Of a DNA stretch of 64,000 nt, positions 27,327-38,806 are shown piece by piece; within the stretch, counting starts at the first letter, position 1; each line of letters begins with the position of its first letter. The notes beneath the pieces were generated by a model, which saw nothing but the letters and a program-made list of their open reading frames with translations, did no database searches and was not told the DNA's origin. The translations under genes were made by a program, and so were the position numbers. The stretch is from Photobacterium profundum (lineage in GTDB: Bacteria > Pseudomonadota > Gammaproteobacteria > Enterobacterales > Vibrionaceae), in the NCBI RefSeq assembly GCF_003026285.1, contig NZ_PYOD01000001.1, positions 620,001-684,000 on the forward strand. Reading direction: 5' to 3'.

Positions 27327-29351
27327 TTAACTGTTCATGATAAATTGCTGGCGTAACGTATGTATTTTGTCACGAGTTTCAGCTGCTTTTTCAAATTCTA
27401 AATTCTGTGCTAAATCGTACATCTCTGTTTCTAGTCGCTGTATTTCAACTTCTAACTGCTGAGGAGACAGATTGACATAAGTGCCTTTACTTTCAGCAAC
27501 GCGGTTGAGTTGCGCTGCCTTATTCATTCTAGAACGAGAACTTGGTTTACCCAGTTCAAGAATATCACCCACTTTTTTGTTCAATCCTTGCGGAGTTATA
27601 CCATTCTTTTCATTATGGATAGTTTGCTTTTCTCGGCGGCGATTAGTTTCAGAGATTGCGCGTTCCATTGAACCGGTAATCTTATCACCATAGAGAATCG
27701 CGCGGCCTTCAAGGTTACGGGCTGCACGGCCAATTGTTTGAATCAACGATCTTTCTGAACGTAAAAAACCTTCTTTGTCTGCATCAAGAATAGCAACTAA
27801 AGATACTTCAGGAATATCTAACCCTTCTCGTAGCAAGTTGATACCGACCAACACATCAAACTCACCCAGTCGTAAATCACGAAGAATCTCTACGCGTTCG
27901 ACAGTATCGATGTCAGAGTGAAGATAACGTACTTTGACACCATGTTCTGCCAAGTATTCGGTTAAATCTTCAGACATACGCTTAGTCAGTGTCGTTACTA
28001 ATACACGCTCACCTTTCGCTTCTCTGATCCGAATTTCAGACAGAAGGTCATCAACTTGTGTTGCAACCGGACGCACCTCAATAATAGGATCGAGTAAACC
28101 TGTAGGTCTAACAACCTGTTCGGCAATATCATTACCCGATTGCTCTATTTCATATTTACCCGGTGTTGCTGAGACATAAATAGTTTGTGGGGCTAATGAT
28201 GCAAACTCATCAAACTTCATAGGACGGTTGTCGAGGGCTGACGGTAAACGAAATCCGTATTCAACTAGGTTTTCTTTACGAGAGCGATCACCACGATACA
28301 TGGCGCCAATTTGCGAGACAGTGACATGAGATTCATCAAGAATGAGCAAACCATCAGCCGGTAAATAATCAAATAGCGTTGGAGGCGGCTCACCTTCCGC
28401 ACGGCCACTTAAGTAGCGAGAATAATTTTCGATGCCTGAGCAAAAGCCTAATTCGTTCATCATTTCAATATCAAACTGCGTACGCTGTGAAATCCGTTGC
28501 TCTTCTACAAGCTTATTGTTATCCATAAGTTGTTTGCGTCGAACAACCAGCTCATCTTTAATTTTTTCAATAGCTTCCAGAATTTTTTCTCGGGGAGTTA
28601 CATAGTGTGTTTTTGGATAAATTGTGCAGCGCGGTAAATTTTTTTCGAGTATAGCGCCAGTTAAAGGGTCAAATACGCTGATACACTCAACTTCATCATC
28701 AAATAACTCAATACGAATAGCATCATGTTCTGATTCCGCAGGAAAAACATCGATAACTTCTCCTCTTACACGAAAATGCCCACGTTCAAAGGAAACGTCA
28801 TTGCGTGTATATTGCAGTTCAGCGAGACGACGGAGAATATCACGTTGATTTAACATGTCTCCACGGCGCACATGCAACATCATCTTCAGGTAGGAATCAG
28901 GATCACCCAGACCATAGATGGCAGATACAGAAGCAATAATAATAACGTCACGACGTTCTAATAACGCCTTGGTAGCGGATAGTCGCATTTGTTCAATATG
29001 TGCGTTTACAGAGGCATCTTTTTCAATGAAAGTATCAGTTGTCGGCACATACGCTTCAGGCTGATAATAATCATAATAAGAAACAAAATATTCAACAGCA
29101 TTATCAGGAAAGAACTCTTTCATTTCGCCATAGAGTTGCGCTGCTAACGTTTTGTTCGGAGCCATAATAAACGTAGGGCGATTAGCTTCTGCGATTACAT
29201 TCGCAATAGTGAACGTTTTACCTGAACCTGTAACCCCCAATAAAGTCTGATGAGCAAGCCCAGCATCAAGCCCCTCTAATAATTGATTAATCGCTGTAGG
29301 TTGATCACCTGCTGGTGAAAAACCAGAAGATAGAGAGAAGACTTTACTCAT
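27327..29351 (-). CDS. uvrB: UvrABC excinuclease subunit B
   Basis: 674 aa, the normal length. UvrB is the damage-verifying helicase of nucleotide excision repair. Walker A (GVTGSGKT), the beta-hairpin region ([12 protein letters not shown]), Walker B/DEAD-like DESH, helicase motif VI (QTIGRAARN) and the C-terminal UVR domain that contacts UvrC ([24 protein letters not shown]) are all present. The start is the ATG at 29351 (MSKVFSLSS); an ORF start eight codons upstream is less likely. I do not see a clear CTGT-N8-ACAG LexA box in its upstream region. Confidence 0.97.
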   Translation of the reverse strand: MSKVFSLSSGFSPAGDQPTAINQLLEGLDAGLAHQTLLGVTGSGKTFTIANVIAEANRPTFIMAPNKTLAAQLYGEMKEFFPDNAVEYFVSYYDYYQPEAYVPTTDTFIEKDASVNAHIEQMRLSATKALLERRDVIIIASVSAIYGLGDPDSYLKMMLHVRRGDMLNQRDILRRLAELQYTRNDVSFERGHFRVRGEVIDVFPAESEHDAIRIELFDDEVECISVFDPLTGAILEKNLPRCTIYPKTHYVTPREKILEAIEKIKDELVVRRKQLMDNNKLVEEQRISQRTQFDIEMMNELGFCSGIENYSRYLSGRAEGEPPPTLFDYLPADGLLILDESHVTVSQIGAMYRGDRSRKENLVEYGFRLPSALDNRPMKFDEFASLAPQTIYVSATPGKYEIEQSGNDIAEQVVRPTGLLDPIIEVRPVATQVDDLLSEIRIREAKGERVLVTTLTKRMSEDLTEYLAEHGVKVRYLHSDIDTVERVEILRDLRLGEFDVLVGINLLREGLDIPEVSLVAILDADKEGFLRSERSLIQTIGRAARNLEGRAILYGDKITGSMERAISETNRRREKQTIHNEKNGITPQGLNKKVGDILELGKPSSRSRMNKAAQLNRVAESKGTYVNLSPQQLEVEIQRLETEMYDLAQNLEFEKAAETRDKIHTLRQQFIMNS

Positions 29352-29996
29352 AATAGCGCGTCCAAAACAAGACAATAAGCCTCCATTTTGCGTTGAGATA
29401 TTGTAAAGTCAATGCTAATGGTGACATTGGAAATAAGAGGGAAAAAACTAAATAATAGTCGTAAGAGATTGACCGATATTTTTTATCGGCGTATTATTCA
29501 CGCCCACAGAGTTTCTCATACTCGCATTTACTCAGCTTCCTGCTGAAAATAAACATTGATGTTTCATTTTTTATTTTTTTGACAAGAAATCCATCCACAG
29601 CTTTTCCTCTTTTTGCTTTAAATCAATTCACAGTTCTATTTATAATAAAAATAATGTAGACCATTTATTCTAATAATCTACTCAAACTCAATACTTATTT
29701 TTCAATCGCACTGATTACAAGTATTTATCCGGTATTATTTATATCGATAAAAACTTACATTGAAAATCATTTTATACATCAATGATACTTTTCTAGTGTC
29801 CATCAACACAGTTATCCACAGTTTCCGTGGATAACTAAGGTAAAGCCTTGTGCTGATTGGGGTAAAGAAAATCAAGATTTTTTTACAAAAAATTCAAATC
29901 AACCAGCCGCGCTTAATTTTCATACAGCGTGATGTAAAACAAAGCTAGTCATTAATGAGAAATGCTCACTAGCCTCATTTATATACCCAAGCTACC
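29352..29996. other. Long AT-rich region upstream of uvrB
   Basis: 645 bp with no credible ORF. It contains a perfect 10-bp inverted repeat with DnaA-box-like arms at 29810-29836, a possible ruvB terminator (GCTAGT/ACTAGC on the minus strand, near 29943-29972, followed by tttgtttt) and half of a dispersed repeat at the ruvB stop. Confidence 0.5.
29810..29836. repeat. Inverted pair of DnaA-box-like sequences
   Basis: Arms agttatccac (29810-29819) and gtggataact (29827-29836) are perfect 10-bp inverted repeats. The left arm contains TTATCCACA, the strongest E. coli DnaA box; the right reads TTATCCACg on the other strand. AT-rich DNA lies on both sides. Confidence 0.5.
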
Positions 29997-31010
29997 TCAA
30001 CGAGCTTCTGGTATATCAAGCCCAAAATGCAAATATGCACGGTGAGTTGCAATACGTCCACGCGGTGTTCGCTGTAAGAAACCTTGTTGAATCAAGTAGG
30101 GCTCTAATACATCTTCAATCGTATCTTTTTCTTCACCGATCGCGGCAGCTAAGTTATCTAACCCTACTGGCCCACCCATGAATTTATCGATAATGGCTAA
30201 AAGCAGTTTTCGATCCATGTAATCAAAACCGCTACTATCAACATCCAGCATATCTAAAGCTTTCTTTGCGGTATCTGCGCATATAATGCCGTTACCCACC
30301 ACTTCAGCATAGTCACGTACTCGACGTAATAAGCGGTTAGCAATACGGGGTGTACCACGAGCACGATGAGCCATTTCTAGCGCGCCTTCTTCTTCCATAG
30401 AAAGACCAAGACAATCAGCACTGCGTTGTACAATATCTTTCAGATCGCCAACTTTGTAATACTCTAGACGCTGGGTAATACCAAACCGGTCGCGCAGCGG
30501 TGAAGTCAAAGACCCCGCACGCGTTGTCGCACCAATTAGAGTAAAGGGCGGTAAATCAATTTTAATAGAGCGTGCGGCAGGCCCTTCACCAATCATGATA
30601 TCTAACTGATAATCTTCCATTGCTGGATATAGTACTTCTTCAACATGTGGGCTTAACCGATGGATTTCATCAATAAATAGGACATCATTTGGCTCAAGGT
30701 TGGTCAGTAACGCAGCTAAATCACCCGCTTTTTCTAATACCGGTCCAGAGGTAGTGCGAATGCTGACCCCCATCTCGTTGGCAACAATATTTGCTAACGT
30801 CGTTTTGCCTAAGCCAGGAGGACCAAAAATCAATAAATGATCGAGGGCTTCATCACGAAGCTGAGCCGCTTTGATGAAAATTTCCATCTGACCTCGAACA
30901 TGGTCTTGCCCTTGATAGTCATTCAATAACTTAGGACGAATTGCTCGATCAATGACTTCGTCATCGCGGCTTTCAAAACTATTTGATATTAATCGATCAG
31001 CTTCAATCAT
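29997..31010 (-). CDS. ruvB: Holliday junction branch-migration helicase RuvB
   Basis: 337-aa AAA+ motor that drives branch migration together with RuvA. Walker A (GPPGLGKTT), Walker B ([10 protein letters not shown]), sensor 1 (IGATTRAG), the arginine finger region (SPLRDRFG) and the C-terminal winged-helix DNA-binding domain ([10 protein letters not shown]) are visible. It follows ruvA by 21 bp, as one transcript. Its stop codon falls inside a short sequence (29982-30000) that matches one arm of a dispersed Vibrionaceae repeat. Confidence 0.97.
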   Translation of the reverse strand: MIEADRLISNSFESRDDEVIDRAIRPKLLNDYQGQDHVRGQMEIFIKAAQLRDEALDHLLIFGPPGLGKTTLANIVANEMGVSIRTTSGPVLEKAGDLAALLTNLEPNDVLFIDEIHRLSPHVEEVLYPAMEDYQLDIMIGEGPAARSIKIDLPPFTLIGATTRAGSLTSPLRDRFGITQRLEYYKVGDLKDIVQRSADCLGLSMEEEGALEMAHRARGTPRIANRLLRRVRDYAEVVGNGIICADTAKKALDMLDVDSSGFDYMDRKLLLAIIDKFMGGPVGLDNLAAAIGEEKDTIEDVLEPYLIQQGFLQRTPRGRIATHRAYLHFGLDIPEAR

Positions 31011-31031
31011 AATGCGTTTGCCTGTTTAGCC

Positions 31032-31652
31032 TTATACCATCGAACGTAATGCTTCACGGATGATGTTTTCACTGCTCATCTCAGGCTTCACTACTTGAGA
31101 TACCACTTTTGCTGCCTGCGGCGCTTTATAACCTAAAGCAATAAGTGCACTTACCGCTTCATCTTCAGCACGCGCACTCGAGTATTGTTGTACTTCTGCA
31201 TTTGATGCTGCTGCATCTGACGCTGGTGTGAATAGATCACCTTCACCCCACCCCTTCAAGCGATCTCTCATTTCGATCACTAAACGCTCTGCTGTTTTCT
31301 TGCCAACACCGGGAATTTTCACCAATGTCGTAATATCTTCATTTTCAACACTCAAAACAAACTGACTTGCCGTCATTGCTGAAAGAATGGCTAAACCAAG
31401 CTTCGGGCCAACGCCATTGGCTTTTATAACTTCACGAAAAAGCTCTCGTTCACTTTTTTTATTAAAGCCATACAGTAATTGTGCATCTTCACGGACAATA
31501 AAATGCGTACAAATAACCGCAGCCTGACCTACCTCAGGTAGCTCGTAGAAACAACTCATTGGCATTTGAACTTCATAACCGATACCACCAACATCTATTA
31601 ATACTTCTGGTGGCTGTTTCTCTAAAATTGTTCCACTAAGTCGGCCAATCAC
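31032..31652 (-). CDS. ruvA: Holliday junction-binding protein RuvA
   Basis: 206 aa when started at the GTG at 31652, which gives the standard N-terminus ([13 protein letters not shown]); the frame is open 22 codons upstream but those residues have no counterpart in RuvA. The N-terminal OB-fold (about 1-63), two helix-hairpin-helix motifs ([13 protein letters not shown] and [13 protein letters not shown]) and a C-terminal RuvB-binding domain ([13 protein letters not shown]) are present. It forms tetramers on four-way junctions. The gene is separated from ruvC by a chemoreceptor gene. Confidence 0.95.
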   Translation of the reverse strand: MIGRLSGTILEKQPPEVLIDVGGIGYEVQMPMSCFYELPEVGQAAVICTHFIVREDAQLLYGFNKKSERELFREVIKANGVGPKLGLAILSAMTASQFVLSVENEDITTLVKIPGVGKKTAERLVIEMRDRLKGWGEGDLFTPASDAAASNAEVQQYSSARAEDEAVSALIALGYKAPQAAKVVSQVVKPEMSSENIIREALRSMV

Positions 31653-31780
31653 TGCACTATCTCTGTATGAGTTGAAATTGGCTCTAGGATAGTAAAGTGC
31701 TGGATGGATATCCAGCACTTTATGTCTTTAGGTGAGTAGAAAAACGAAGATGATATTCATTCTATTTACGAATTAAAAAA

Positions 31781-33241
31781 TCAACTCACTTTCGGTGAAG
31801 ATACGACTGCGTTTAAGCTGTCGGCTAAACCTTTTAATGCTTCAACACGTTGCGCTAACTGCGCCCCTTGTATCGCCACGGAATCTGATACTTTATTTGT
31901 TTCAACAACCCCTGTTGCTACTTCATGGCTTGCCGTATTTAACTCTTTTAATGCATGAACTTGGTGGCTCATAATATCTGCTAGCTGATTTACATCACCA
32001 GAAATGCTACTTACCTGATCGATAATCGCCGTCAACTCTTGGGCTGTTGCTTTAATAACCGTTTGACCGTGATGCACTTCTTTTCGGCTTTTATCCAATA
32101 ATGTACGAATTTCGAGTGCCGATTCATTACTTTTGGCAGATAACTCTCGCACCTGTGAAGCTACGACAGCAAAGCCTCGTCCATGATCTCCTGCTCGCGC
32201 AGCTTCAATCGCAGCATTCAATGCTAGCAAGTTAGTTTGATCAGCAACCGTTGTGATCAAATCAGCAACAGAAACAACTTCGGCATTACTGCTTAAAATT
32301 CGTTCGATTGCATTGGTTGATGCTTCTAGTGATTCGACACTTTTTTGCGCTTGTTCACCGACCAATTGACTACGTTGTTTTAGCTCAGTAACAAATCGGT
32401 CTGATTCATCAATACCTGATGTCATATGAATCAATTGCTGGCTCATTTCTTCAGCTGAGCTAGCCTGCGATTCACAATTCATATTTAAGTGATTAACTTG
32501 CTGATGAAGCTCACCTGATTGCTGTTCCAATTGATTGGCAACATCTGATAACTGGCTAGCATTCAAATTAGCTTGATTTAATACGACAGATAGCTTTTTT
32601 TCACCTTGTTGAGCATTACTAGCAATTTGTTGACTGGTTTGTTGAGCTTGTTCAGATGCAGAAAGTGCAGCTTGTCGTTGCTTCACCGTGTAGGCTTGCG
32701 CTATACCGATAACCACCAGCGGTAATATAATACCTGACCACGTTTCAACAATGTGCGCACTATCTGTAAGTACTAGGTCTGGAAATATAAAGCCACTTAA
32801 GGTGGCGTTAACCATCCACGCTGAACTCGCAATAACGAACACACTCCACAATGCCGCCATCAAAGGCCTGGCTGTAAGAAAAAAAGCGATCAGCAATAGT
32901 GGCATCCAAAAAGATTGAGTAGAGTTGACGATACCACCACTTTGATAAACGATATTGAATGCATGCACGACCATGCCAACAAATCCAAGATTGAGCGCTA
33001 GTTCAGGCGTTTTGAATACTCTTAGCATTAAGCCAGCAAACACTTCGCAAGCAATTAATAACAGCGATGTTATTATCAACAATGAATGGTCGTGCTTATA
33101 CCATTTGATTAAGCTATACATGCCAACAAAAAAGGAAAGCAGTGTAAAAAATACAAGCGTATCGACATAACGAGCTTGTTCTGTATTCCATTGATGAGAA
33201 GGCGGCAAAAATAAATGTCGCCATATTGAGATGGGAGTCAT
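31781..33241 (-). CDS. Chemoreceptor with six-TM membrane sensor, no HAMP
   Basis: 486 aa. The N-terminal about 190 residues are six hydrophobic segments without a large periplasmic loop, followed directly by a coiled-coil methyl-accepting domain; the kinase-contact tip is intact ([19 protein letters not shown]). No HAMP is evident. Such receptors may sense membrane-associated signals or partner proteins. It sits between ruvC and ruvA but has its own upstream region, and ruvC is closed by a terminator before it, so it interrupts the usual ruvCAB order. ruvA begins about 130 bp after it. Confidence 0.88.
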   Translation of the reverse strand: MTPISIWRHLFLPPSHQWNTEQARYVDTLVFFTLLSFFVGMYSLIKWYKHDHSLLIITSLLLIACEVFAGLMLRVFKTPELALNLGFVGMVVHAFNIVYQSGGIVNSTQSFWMPLLLIAFFLTARPLMAALWSVFVIASSAWMVNATLSGFIFPDLVLTDSAHIVETWSGIILPLVVIGIAQAYTVKQRQAALSASEQAQQTSQQIASNAQQGEKKLSVVLNQANLNASQLSDVANQLEQQSGELHQQVNHLNMNCESQASSAEEMSQQLIHMTSGIDESDRFVTELKQRSQLVGEQAQKSVESLEASTNAIERILSSNAEVVSVADLITTVADQTNLLALNAAIEAARAGDHGRGFAVVASQVRELSAKSNESALEIRTLLDKSRKEVHHGQTVIKATAQELTAIIDQVSSISGDVNQLADIMSHQVHALKELNTASHEVATGVVETNKVSDSVAIQGAQLAQRVEALKGLADSLNAVVSSPKVS

Positions 33242-33369
33242 AAAAAAGCTTTCCTTGCGATAATTCGATTTATTTAATCATCCTAATAAGGTAACTAACG
33301 CGTTATGAAACTAGTTACTAGTATGACCTCTGACCAATATATGCTAATTAACAATACACCCACAAAATA

Positions 33370-33393
33370 AAAAGCAGCCAATGGCTGCTTTTA
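33370..33393 (-). terminator. Terminator after ruvC
   Basis: Perfect stem aaaagcagcc (33370-33379) / ggctgctttt (33383-33392) with a 3-nt loop, U-rich on either strand. Confidence 0.8.
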
Positions 33394-33447
33394 TGATCTG
33401 GCTAACACTACGTGAAAAAATATTTATTCTTGATTTATATTAATCAC

Positions 33448-33969
33448 TTAACGATAACGGCCACGGCGGGCACTGCTTGCTTTACCAGACATCGCAATTA
33501 ATGTTTTATGGGTATGAGCATGACAAATGGCAACAGCTAATGCATCGGCAGCATCTGCTTGTGGCTTACCTGGCAATTTAAGCACCGAACACACCATATG
33601 TTGAACTTGGGCTTTATCTGCGGCTCCCGTACCAACTACCGCCTGCTTTATTAGACGAGCAGCATACTCACTTACAGGTAAGTCAGCATTGACCGCTGCG
33701 ACAATAGCACTGCCTCGTGCTTGCCCCAGTTTTAACGCAGAGCTGGCATTCTTCCCCATGAAGACTTCTTCAATCGCAAAGGTATCGGGTTGGAATTGAG
33801 TGATCACTTCAGAAACACCTGCATAGATTTGCTTTAATCGGCCAGGGATATCTTCAGCAGATGTTCTAATACAGCCGCTACCAAGGTACTCAAGGTTTCG
33901 ACCAACCTGACGAATAACACCGTAACCAGTAATTCTAGAACCAGGGTCTATTCCTAAAATAATCGTCAT
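33448..33969 (-). CDS. ruvC: Crossover junction endodeoxyribonuclease RuvC
   Basis: 173-aa Holliday junction resolvase with an RNase H fold. Acidic catalytic residues are visible at D7 ([14 protein letters not shown]), E67 or nearby (FAIEEVFMG) and the C-terminal [12 protein letters not shown]. It cleaves junctions migrated by RuvAB. It lies 37 bp downstream of yebC, the common yebC-ruvC order, and ends at its own terminator before the inserted chemoreceptor. Confidence 0.96.
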   Translation of the reverse strand: MTIILGIDPGSRITGYGVIRQVGRNLEYLGSGCIRTSAEDIPGRLKQIYAGVSEVITQFQPDTFAIEEVFMGKNASSALKLGQARGSAIVAAVNADLPVSEYAARLIKQAVVGTGAADKAQVQHMVCSVLKLPGKPQADAADALAVAICHAHTHKTLIAMSGKASSARRGRYR

Positions 33970-34006
33970 TTGTTTGCCACTGCATTAGCGATAAATACAC
34001 CAAACA

Positions 34007-34750
34007 TTACAGTTGTTCTGCAATTTCATCAGTAATTTCACCGTTATGGTAAACTTCCTGAACATCATCTAAATCTTCTAGCGCATCAATCAGGCGCAAT
34101 AATTTAGGTGCTGTTTCTAAGTCTAAATCGGCTTTCGTAGAAGGCACTAGTGTTACTTCTGCATTCGCAGCGTCAAAACCTGCTGCATCTAATGCGTCTT
34201 TTACCGAACCAAAATCTGATGGTGTTGTGTATACATCAATAGAGCCATCATCATTAGTTTCAATGTCTTCTGCACCGCTTTCTAACGCTGCTTCCATCAT
34301 TACATCTTCATCAAGACCTGCAGCATAAGAAATAACGCCTTTCTTATCAAACAGGTAATTAACACTGCCATCAGTGCCTAAGTTACCGCCTGACTTACTA
34401 AAAGCATTACGTACACCTGAAACAGTACGATTACGATTATCTGTCATGCATTCAACCATAACAGCAGTACCTGCAGGACCATAACCTTCATAGATAACCG
34501 TTTCTAAATCTGCTTCTCCGTCACCACCAGCGCCACGTTTAACGGCACGGTTAATCGTATCGCGGGTCATATTGTTGGATAAGGCTTTATCCACTGCCGC
34601 ACGCAAACGGGGATTATTTTCTGCTTCTGGGCCACCGTCTTTGGTCGCAACAACAATCTCACGAATCAATTTAGTAAAAATTTTTCCACGTTTAGAATCT
34701 TGCGCAGCTTTACGGTGTTTGATGTTGGCAAATTTACTATGACCAGCCAT
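34007..34750 (-). CDS. yebC: YebC/PmpR-family protein
   Basis: 247 aa with the TACO1/YebC signature ([28 protein letters not shown] region) and the conserved [12 protein letters not shown] and [19 protein letters not shown] segments. Family members have been described as transcription regulators and, more recently, as ribosome-associated factors that relieve stalling on proline stretches. It lies between aspS and ruvC, as in many gammaproteobacteria. Confidence 0.95.
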   Translation of the reverse strand: MAGHSKFANIKHRKAAQDSKRGKIFTKLIREIVVATKDGGPEAENNPRLRAAVDKALSNNMTRDTINRAVKRGAGGDGEADLETVIYEGYGPAGTAVMVECMTDNRNRTVSGVRNAFSKSGGNLGTDGSVNYLFDKKGVISYAAGLDEDVMMEAALESGAEDIETNDDGSIDVYTTPSDFGSVKDALDAAGFDAANAEVTLVPSTKADLDLETAPKLLRLIDALEDLDDVQEVYHNGEITDEIAEQL

Positions 34751-34805
34751 GAATACTCCGAATTTTTAGTCAGCCTGTTGGCTTGAGGTTTCACGAGGAT
34801 GAAGA

Positions 34806-34829
34806 TTGGCCAGTGGAATCACTGGCCAA
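34806..34829 (-). promoter_or_regulatory. Strong stem-loop between aspS and yebC
   Basis: Perfect 10-bp stem ttggccagtg (34806-34815) / cactggccaa (34820-34829) with a 4-nt loop. No T-run follows on the minus strand, so an mRNA processing or stability element is more likely than a terminator. Confidence 0.5.
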
Positions 34830-34863
34830 ATAGATTACGGTGATAAATTAAAGCACAGAGTCT

Positions 34864-36657
34864 TTATTCAGCACTTTCTTCTTTATCTGTTTCTTTTTTT
34901 GCAATCGCAACAGCAATAGAAAGCTCTTTTAGCGACTCTGGGTTCGCTAGGCTTGGTGCATTGGTTAGCAAACAAGATGCAGCTGTTGTTTTAGGGAATG
35001 CGATAACATCACGAATGTTATCTGTACCACATAACAACATAACCAAACGATCAAGACCGAACGCAAGACCAGCGTGTGGTGGTGTACCGTACTTCAATGC
35101 TTCAAGTAGGAAACCAAACTTAGACTGCTGCTCACCTTCTTCAATACCTAAAATACTGAATACTGCTGATTGCATCTCTGCGTTGTGTATACGCACAGAA
35201 CCGCCGCCCACTTCATAACCATTAATTACCATATCGTATGCGTTTGAATTCGCAGCCGCAGGGTTAACAGCTAATTCTTCAGCCGTAATACCTAATGGTG
35301 ATGTGAATGGGTGGTGCATTGCATGTAGGTTACCTTCATCGTCTTCTTCAAACATCGGGAAGTCGATAACCCATAGCGGTTTCCATGCTGACTTGTCAGT
35401 CAATTCAAGATCTTCACCCAGCTTAAGACGTAGTGCACCCATAGCTTCAGTAACAACACGCTTGCTGTCAGCACCGAATAGGATGATGTCGCCCGTTTGT
35501 GCTTGGGTACGATCTAATAGGGTTGCAACCACTTCTTCGTTCAAGAATTTAGCGACTGGAGATTGAACACCTGCAAAGCCAGCTTCACGGTCGTTCACTT
35601 TCATCCATGCAAGACCTTTCGCGCCGTAGATACCCACGAACTTAGTGTATTCATCAATTTGCTTACGCGACAGTGATGCGCCACCAGGAACACGGATAAC
35701 CGCTACGCGGCCTTTTTCGTCGTTAGCAGGGCCAGAGAATACTTTGAAGTCTACATCTTTTAGGATGTCAGCAACGTCTACCAATTCAAGCGGGTTACGT
35801 AGATCTGGCTTATCAGAACCAAAACGACGCATCGCTTCTTCAAATGGCATGATTGGGAACGTGCCTAGATCGACATTCAGTAGCTCTTTCCACATTTCAG
35901 TGATCATCTTCTCTGTCATTCCACGCACTTGCTCGGCGCTCATGAAAGAAGTTTCGATATCGATCTGTGTGAATTCAGGCTGACGATCAGCACGTAAATC
36001 TTCATCACGGAAACATTTAACGATTTGGTAGTAACGATCGAAACCCGACATCATCAACAACTGCTTAAATAGCTGCGGTGATTGCGGCAATGCGTAGAAG
36101 CTACCTTTGTGTACACGACTTGGTACTAAGTAATCACGAGCACCTTCTGGTGTCGCTTTAGTCAGTACTGGTGTTTCAATATCTAAGAATGCATTCTCGT
36201 CTAGGAAACGACGAACAAAGCTAGATGCTTTAGCACGTAGTTTAATGCGGTCGCTCATTTCAGGACGACGTAGGTCTAGGTAGCGAAACTTAAGACGTTG
36301 TTCTTCAGAGTTATTCTGATTAAAATCTAGTGGTAACACGTCAGAGCGGTTGATAATTTCAAGGCCTGTTGCCAAGATTTCAACTTCACCGGTTGCCATT
36401 TTTTTGTTTACTTGGCTTTCTGGACGAACGCGTACTTCACCGATAAGACGGATACAGAATTCGTTGCGCAGTTGGTTAGCCAGTTCGAATACATCTTTCA
36501 TATCCGGGTCGACAACTACCTGAACAATACCTTCACGATCTCGCATGTCGATGAAGATTAGACCGCCTAAATCACGGCGACGGTTAACCCAGCCGCATAA
36601 TTCTACTGTTTGTCCTTCAAAGGACTTGTTCAGGTGACCACAATATTGGGTGCGCAT
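34864..36657 (-). CDS. aspS: Aspartyl-tRNA synthetase
   Basis: 597-aa class IIb synthetase charging tRNA-Asp. The N-terminal OB anticodon-binding domain (about 1-105, [24 protein letters not shown]), class II motif 2 ([18 protein letters not shown]), the bacterial GAD insertion (about 285-420) and motif 3 ([13 protein letters not shown]) are in order. Slightly longer than E. coli AspRS, through an acidic C-terminal tail. It leads the minus-strand aspS-yebC-ruvC group and is divergent from yecE. Confidence 0.97.
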   Translation of the reverse strand: MRTQYCGHLNKSFEGQTVELCGWVNRRRDLGGLIFIDMRDREGIVQVVVDPDMKDVFELANQLRNEFCIRLIGEVRVRPESQVNKKMATGEVEILATGLEIINRSDVLPLDFNQNNSEEQRLKFRYLDLRRPEMSDRIKLRAKASSFVRRFLDENAFLDIETPVLTKATPEGARDYLVPSRVHKGSFYALPQSPQLFKQLLMMSGFDRYYQIVKCFRDEDLRADRQPEFTQIDIETSFMSAEQVRGMTEKMITEMWKELLNVDLGTFPIMPFEEAMRRFGSDKPDLRNPLELVDVADILKDVDFKVFSGPANDEKGRVAVIRVPGGASLSRKQIDEYTKFVGIYGAKGLAWMKVNDREAGFAGVQSPVAKFLNEEVVATLLDRTQAQTGDIILFGADSKRVVTEAMGALRLKLGEDLELTDKSAWKPLWVIDFPMFEEDDEGNLHAMHHPFTSPLGITAEELAVNPAAANSNAYDMVINGYEVGGGSVRIHNAEMQSAVFSILGIEEGEQQSKFGFLLEALKYGTPPHAGLAFGLDRLVMLLCGTDNIRDVIAFPKTTAASCLLTNAPSLANPESLKELSIAVAIAKKETDKEESAE

Positions 36658-36986
36658 AAGAAATTCCTGATCTGTTTACTAATATCCTGTGAGCGATTTC
36701 AGCAAGCTAATCACTTACCTTGCACAGGCTGATTCATTCCCGACCACTAACCGCTCAATCTTTATCCAATTTAGGACGTTAAGTGTGGTCGGAATGCAAA
36801 AATGACGAAACATTATAAAGCAAAAAAACCAATGTAGGAAAAATCCGACCACTAAATCAAGGAAAAATACTCACTTCTTTGCAGATAACGTTGACCTAAC
36901 GCAAACTATCTACTCACAATAAGAACTTACAGCGTTAATACGTAATTTATCAACGTTCAAAAAACACTCAATCAAGGAGGCTTGTT
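36658..36986. other. Divergent promoter region between aspS and yecE
   Basis: 329 bp without a gene. CCGACCAC occurs three times: at about 36740-36747 and 36846-36853 on the plus strand and at about 36785-36792 on the minus strand, the first two followed by TAA. They may be binding sites for a regulator I cannot name. Confidence 0.4.
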
Positions 36987-37877
36987 ATGACGATTCCAAC
37001 CAATAGGCCTCTTTTTCTCGGGCTTGCCATGTGGTCTCATAACCAATGGCAAAAGAATTTATATGGCTCGGGATGCAAAAATAGTGATCGCTTAGCGCGA
37101 TACGCAGAAATATTTAATACTGTCGAAGGCAATACAACTTTTTATGCTACACCTGCTATTACCACAGTCAAAAAATGGCATGATGCAACACCGAATGATT
37201 TTCGATTTACCTTCAAATTGCCCAGTACTATTACCCATCAAAGCCAGTTAATGCATTGCGATCAACTTCTAGCTGATTTCTTAAACGTTATGACCCCTCT
37301 TGAAAATAAAGTGGGGCTATGGAAAATCCAATTACCTGCCAATTTTGGTCCTGATGCATTACCCACACTCAAAAAGTTTCTACAAAAAATCCCTAAACAC
37401 CTTACTTGTGGTGTTGAAGTGAGGCATTACGCCTTCTTTAATAAAGGCGAAGCAGAAAAAGCCTTAAATGGATTGCTGATCGAACACCAAGCTAACCGTA
37501 TTATTATGGATAGCCGCCCAGTGTTTGCCGCACCTCCAACTTCTGAAGCAGTAATTGACGCCCATCAAAAGAAACCGCATGTACCAGTGCATGCCATCGC
37601 AACGGCTACGCAGCCAATGATTCGCTTTATTGGTCACCCTGAAGATTTAAGTAACGACCCTTTCTTCAATAACTGGTTAACCCGATTACCAAAATGGATA
37701 GCAGATGGGAAGCAACCGTATTTATTCATTCATACACCCGACAATGTTTTAGCCCCAGAATTAGCTATTCGTTTGTATCAAAAATTACAACAACGTATTG
37801 CGAACAGCACATTATCATTACCTGATATCGCGCTTCCTCCCGAGCCAGAAGCAAGCCCTCAGATTACTTTACTCTAG
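36987..37877 (+). CDS. yecE: DUF72 family protein YecE
   Basis: 296 aa, DUF72/YecE family: LFLGLAMWSHNQWQKNLYG at the N-terminus, EIFNTVEGNTTFYATPAI and FRFTFKLPSTITH. The fold is a TIM barrel of unknown function. The ATG follows a clear AAGGAGG. In E. coli yecE also sits close to cmoAB and aspS, so the neighbourhood supports the assignment. No TM or signal peptide. Confidence 0.9.
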   Translation: MTIPTNRPLFLGLAMWSHNQWQKNLYGSGCKNSDRLARYAEIFNTVEGNTTFYATPAITTVKKWHDATPNDFRFTFKLPSTITHQSQLMHCDQLLADFLNVMTPLENKVGLWKIQLPANFGPDALPTLKKFLQKIPKHLTCGVEVRHYAFFNKGEAEKALNGLLIEHQANRIIMDSRPVFAAPPTSEAVIDAHQKKPHVPVHAIATATQPMIRFIGHPEDLSNDPFFNNWLTRLPKWIADGKQPYLFIHTPDNVLAPELAIRLYQKLQQRIANSTLSLPDIALPPEPEASPQITLL

Positions 37878-38024
37878 TAATAGCGATTTCTTCCGTTAAA
37901 TTGAACAATGAACAGAAGCTGTTTATGGTTTTATTATTAATTCTCTAAAGACAAATGACCTCATTTTCTCTACAATACGCGACCTTTCAGGGGGTGATGG
38001 AACACGCTTTGGGTTGAACAATAG

Positions 38025-38789
<765 letters not shown>

Positions 38790-38806
38790 GGTATTTTGTT
38801 TTTACT

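Noticed and set aside
29376..29600. LexA/SOS box for uvrB
   Set aside because: I looked for CTGT-N8-ACAG upstream of uvrB and found no convincing match.
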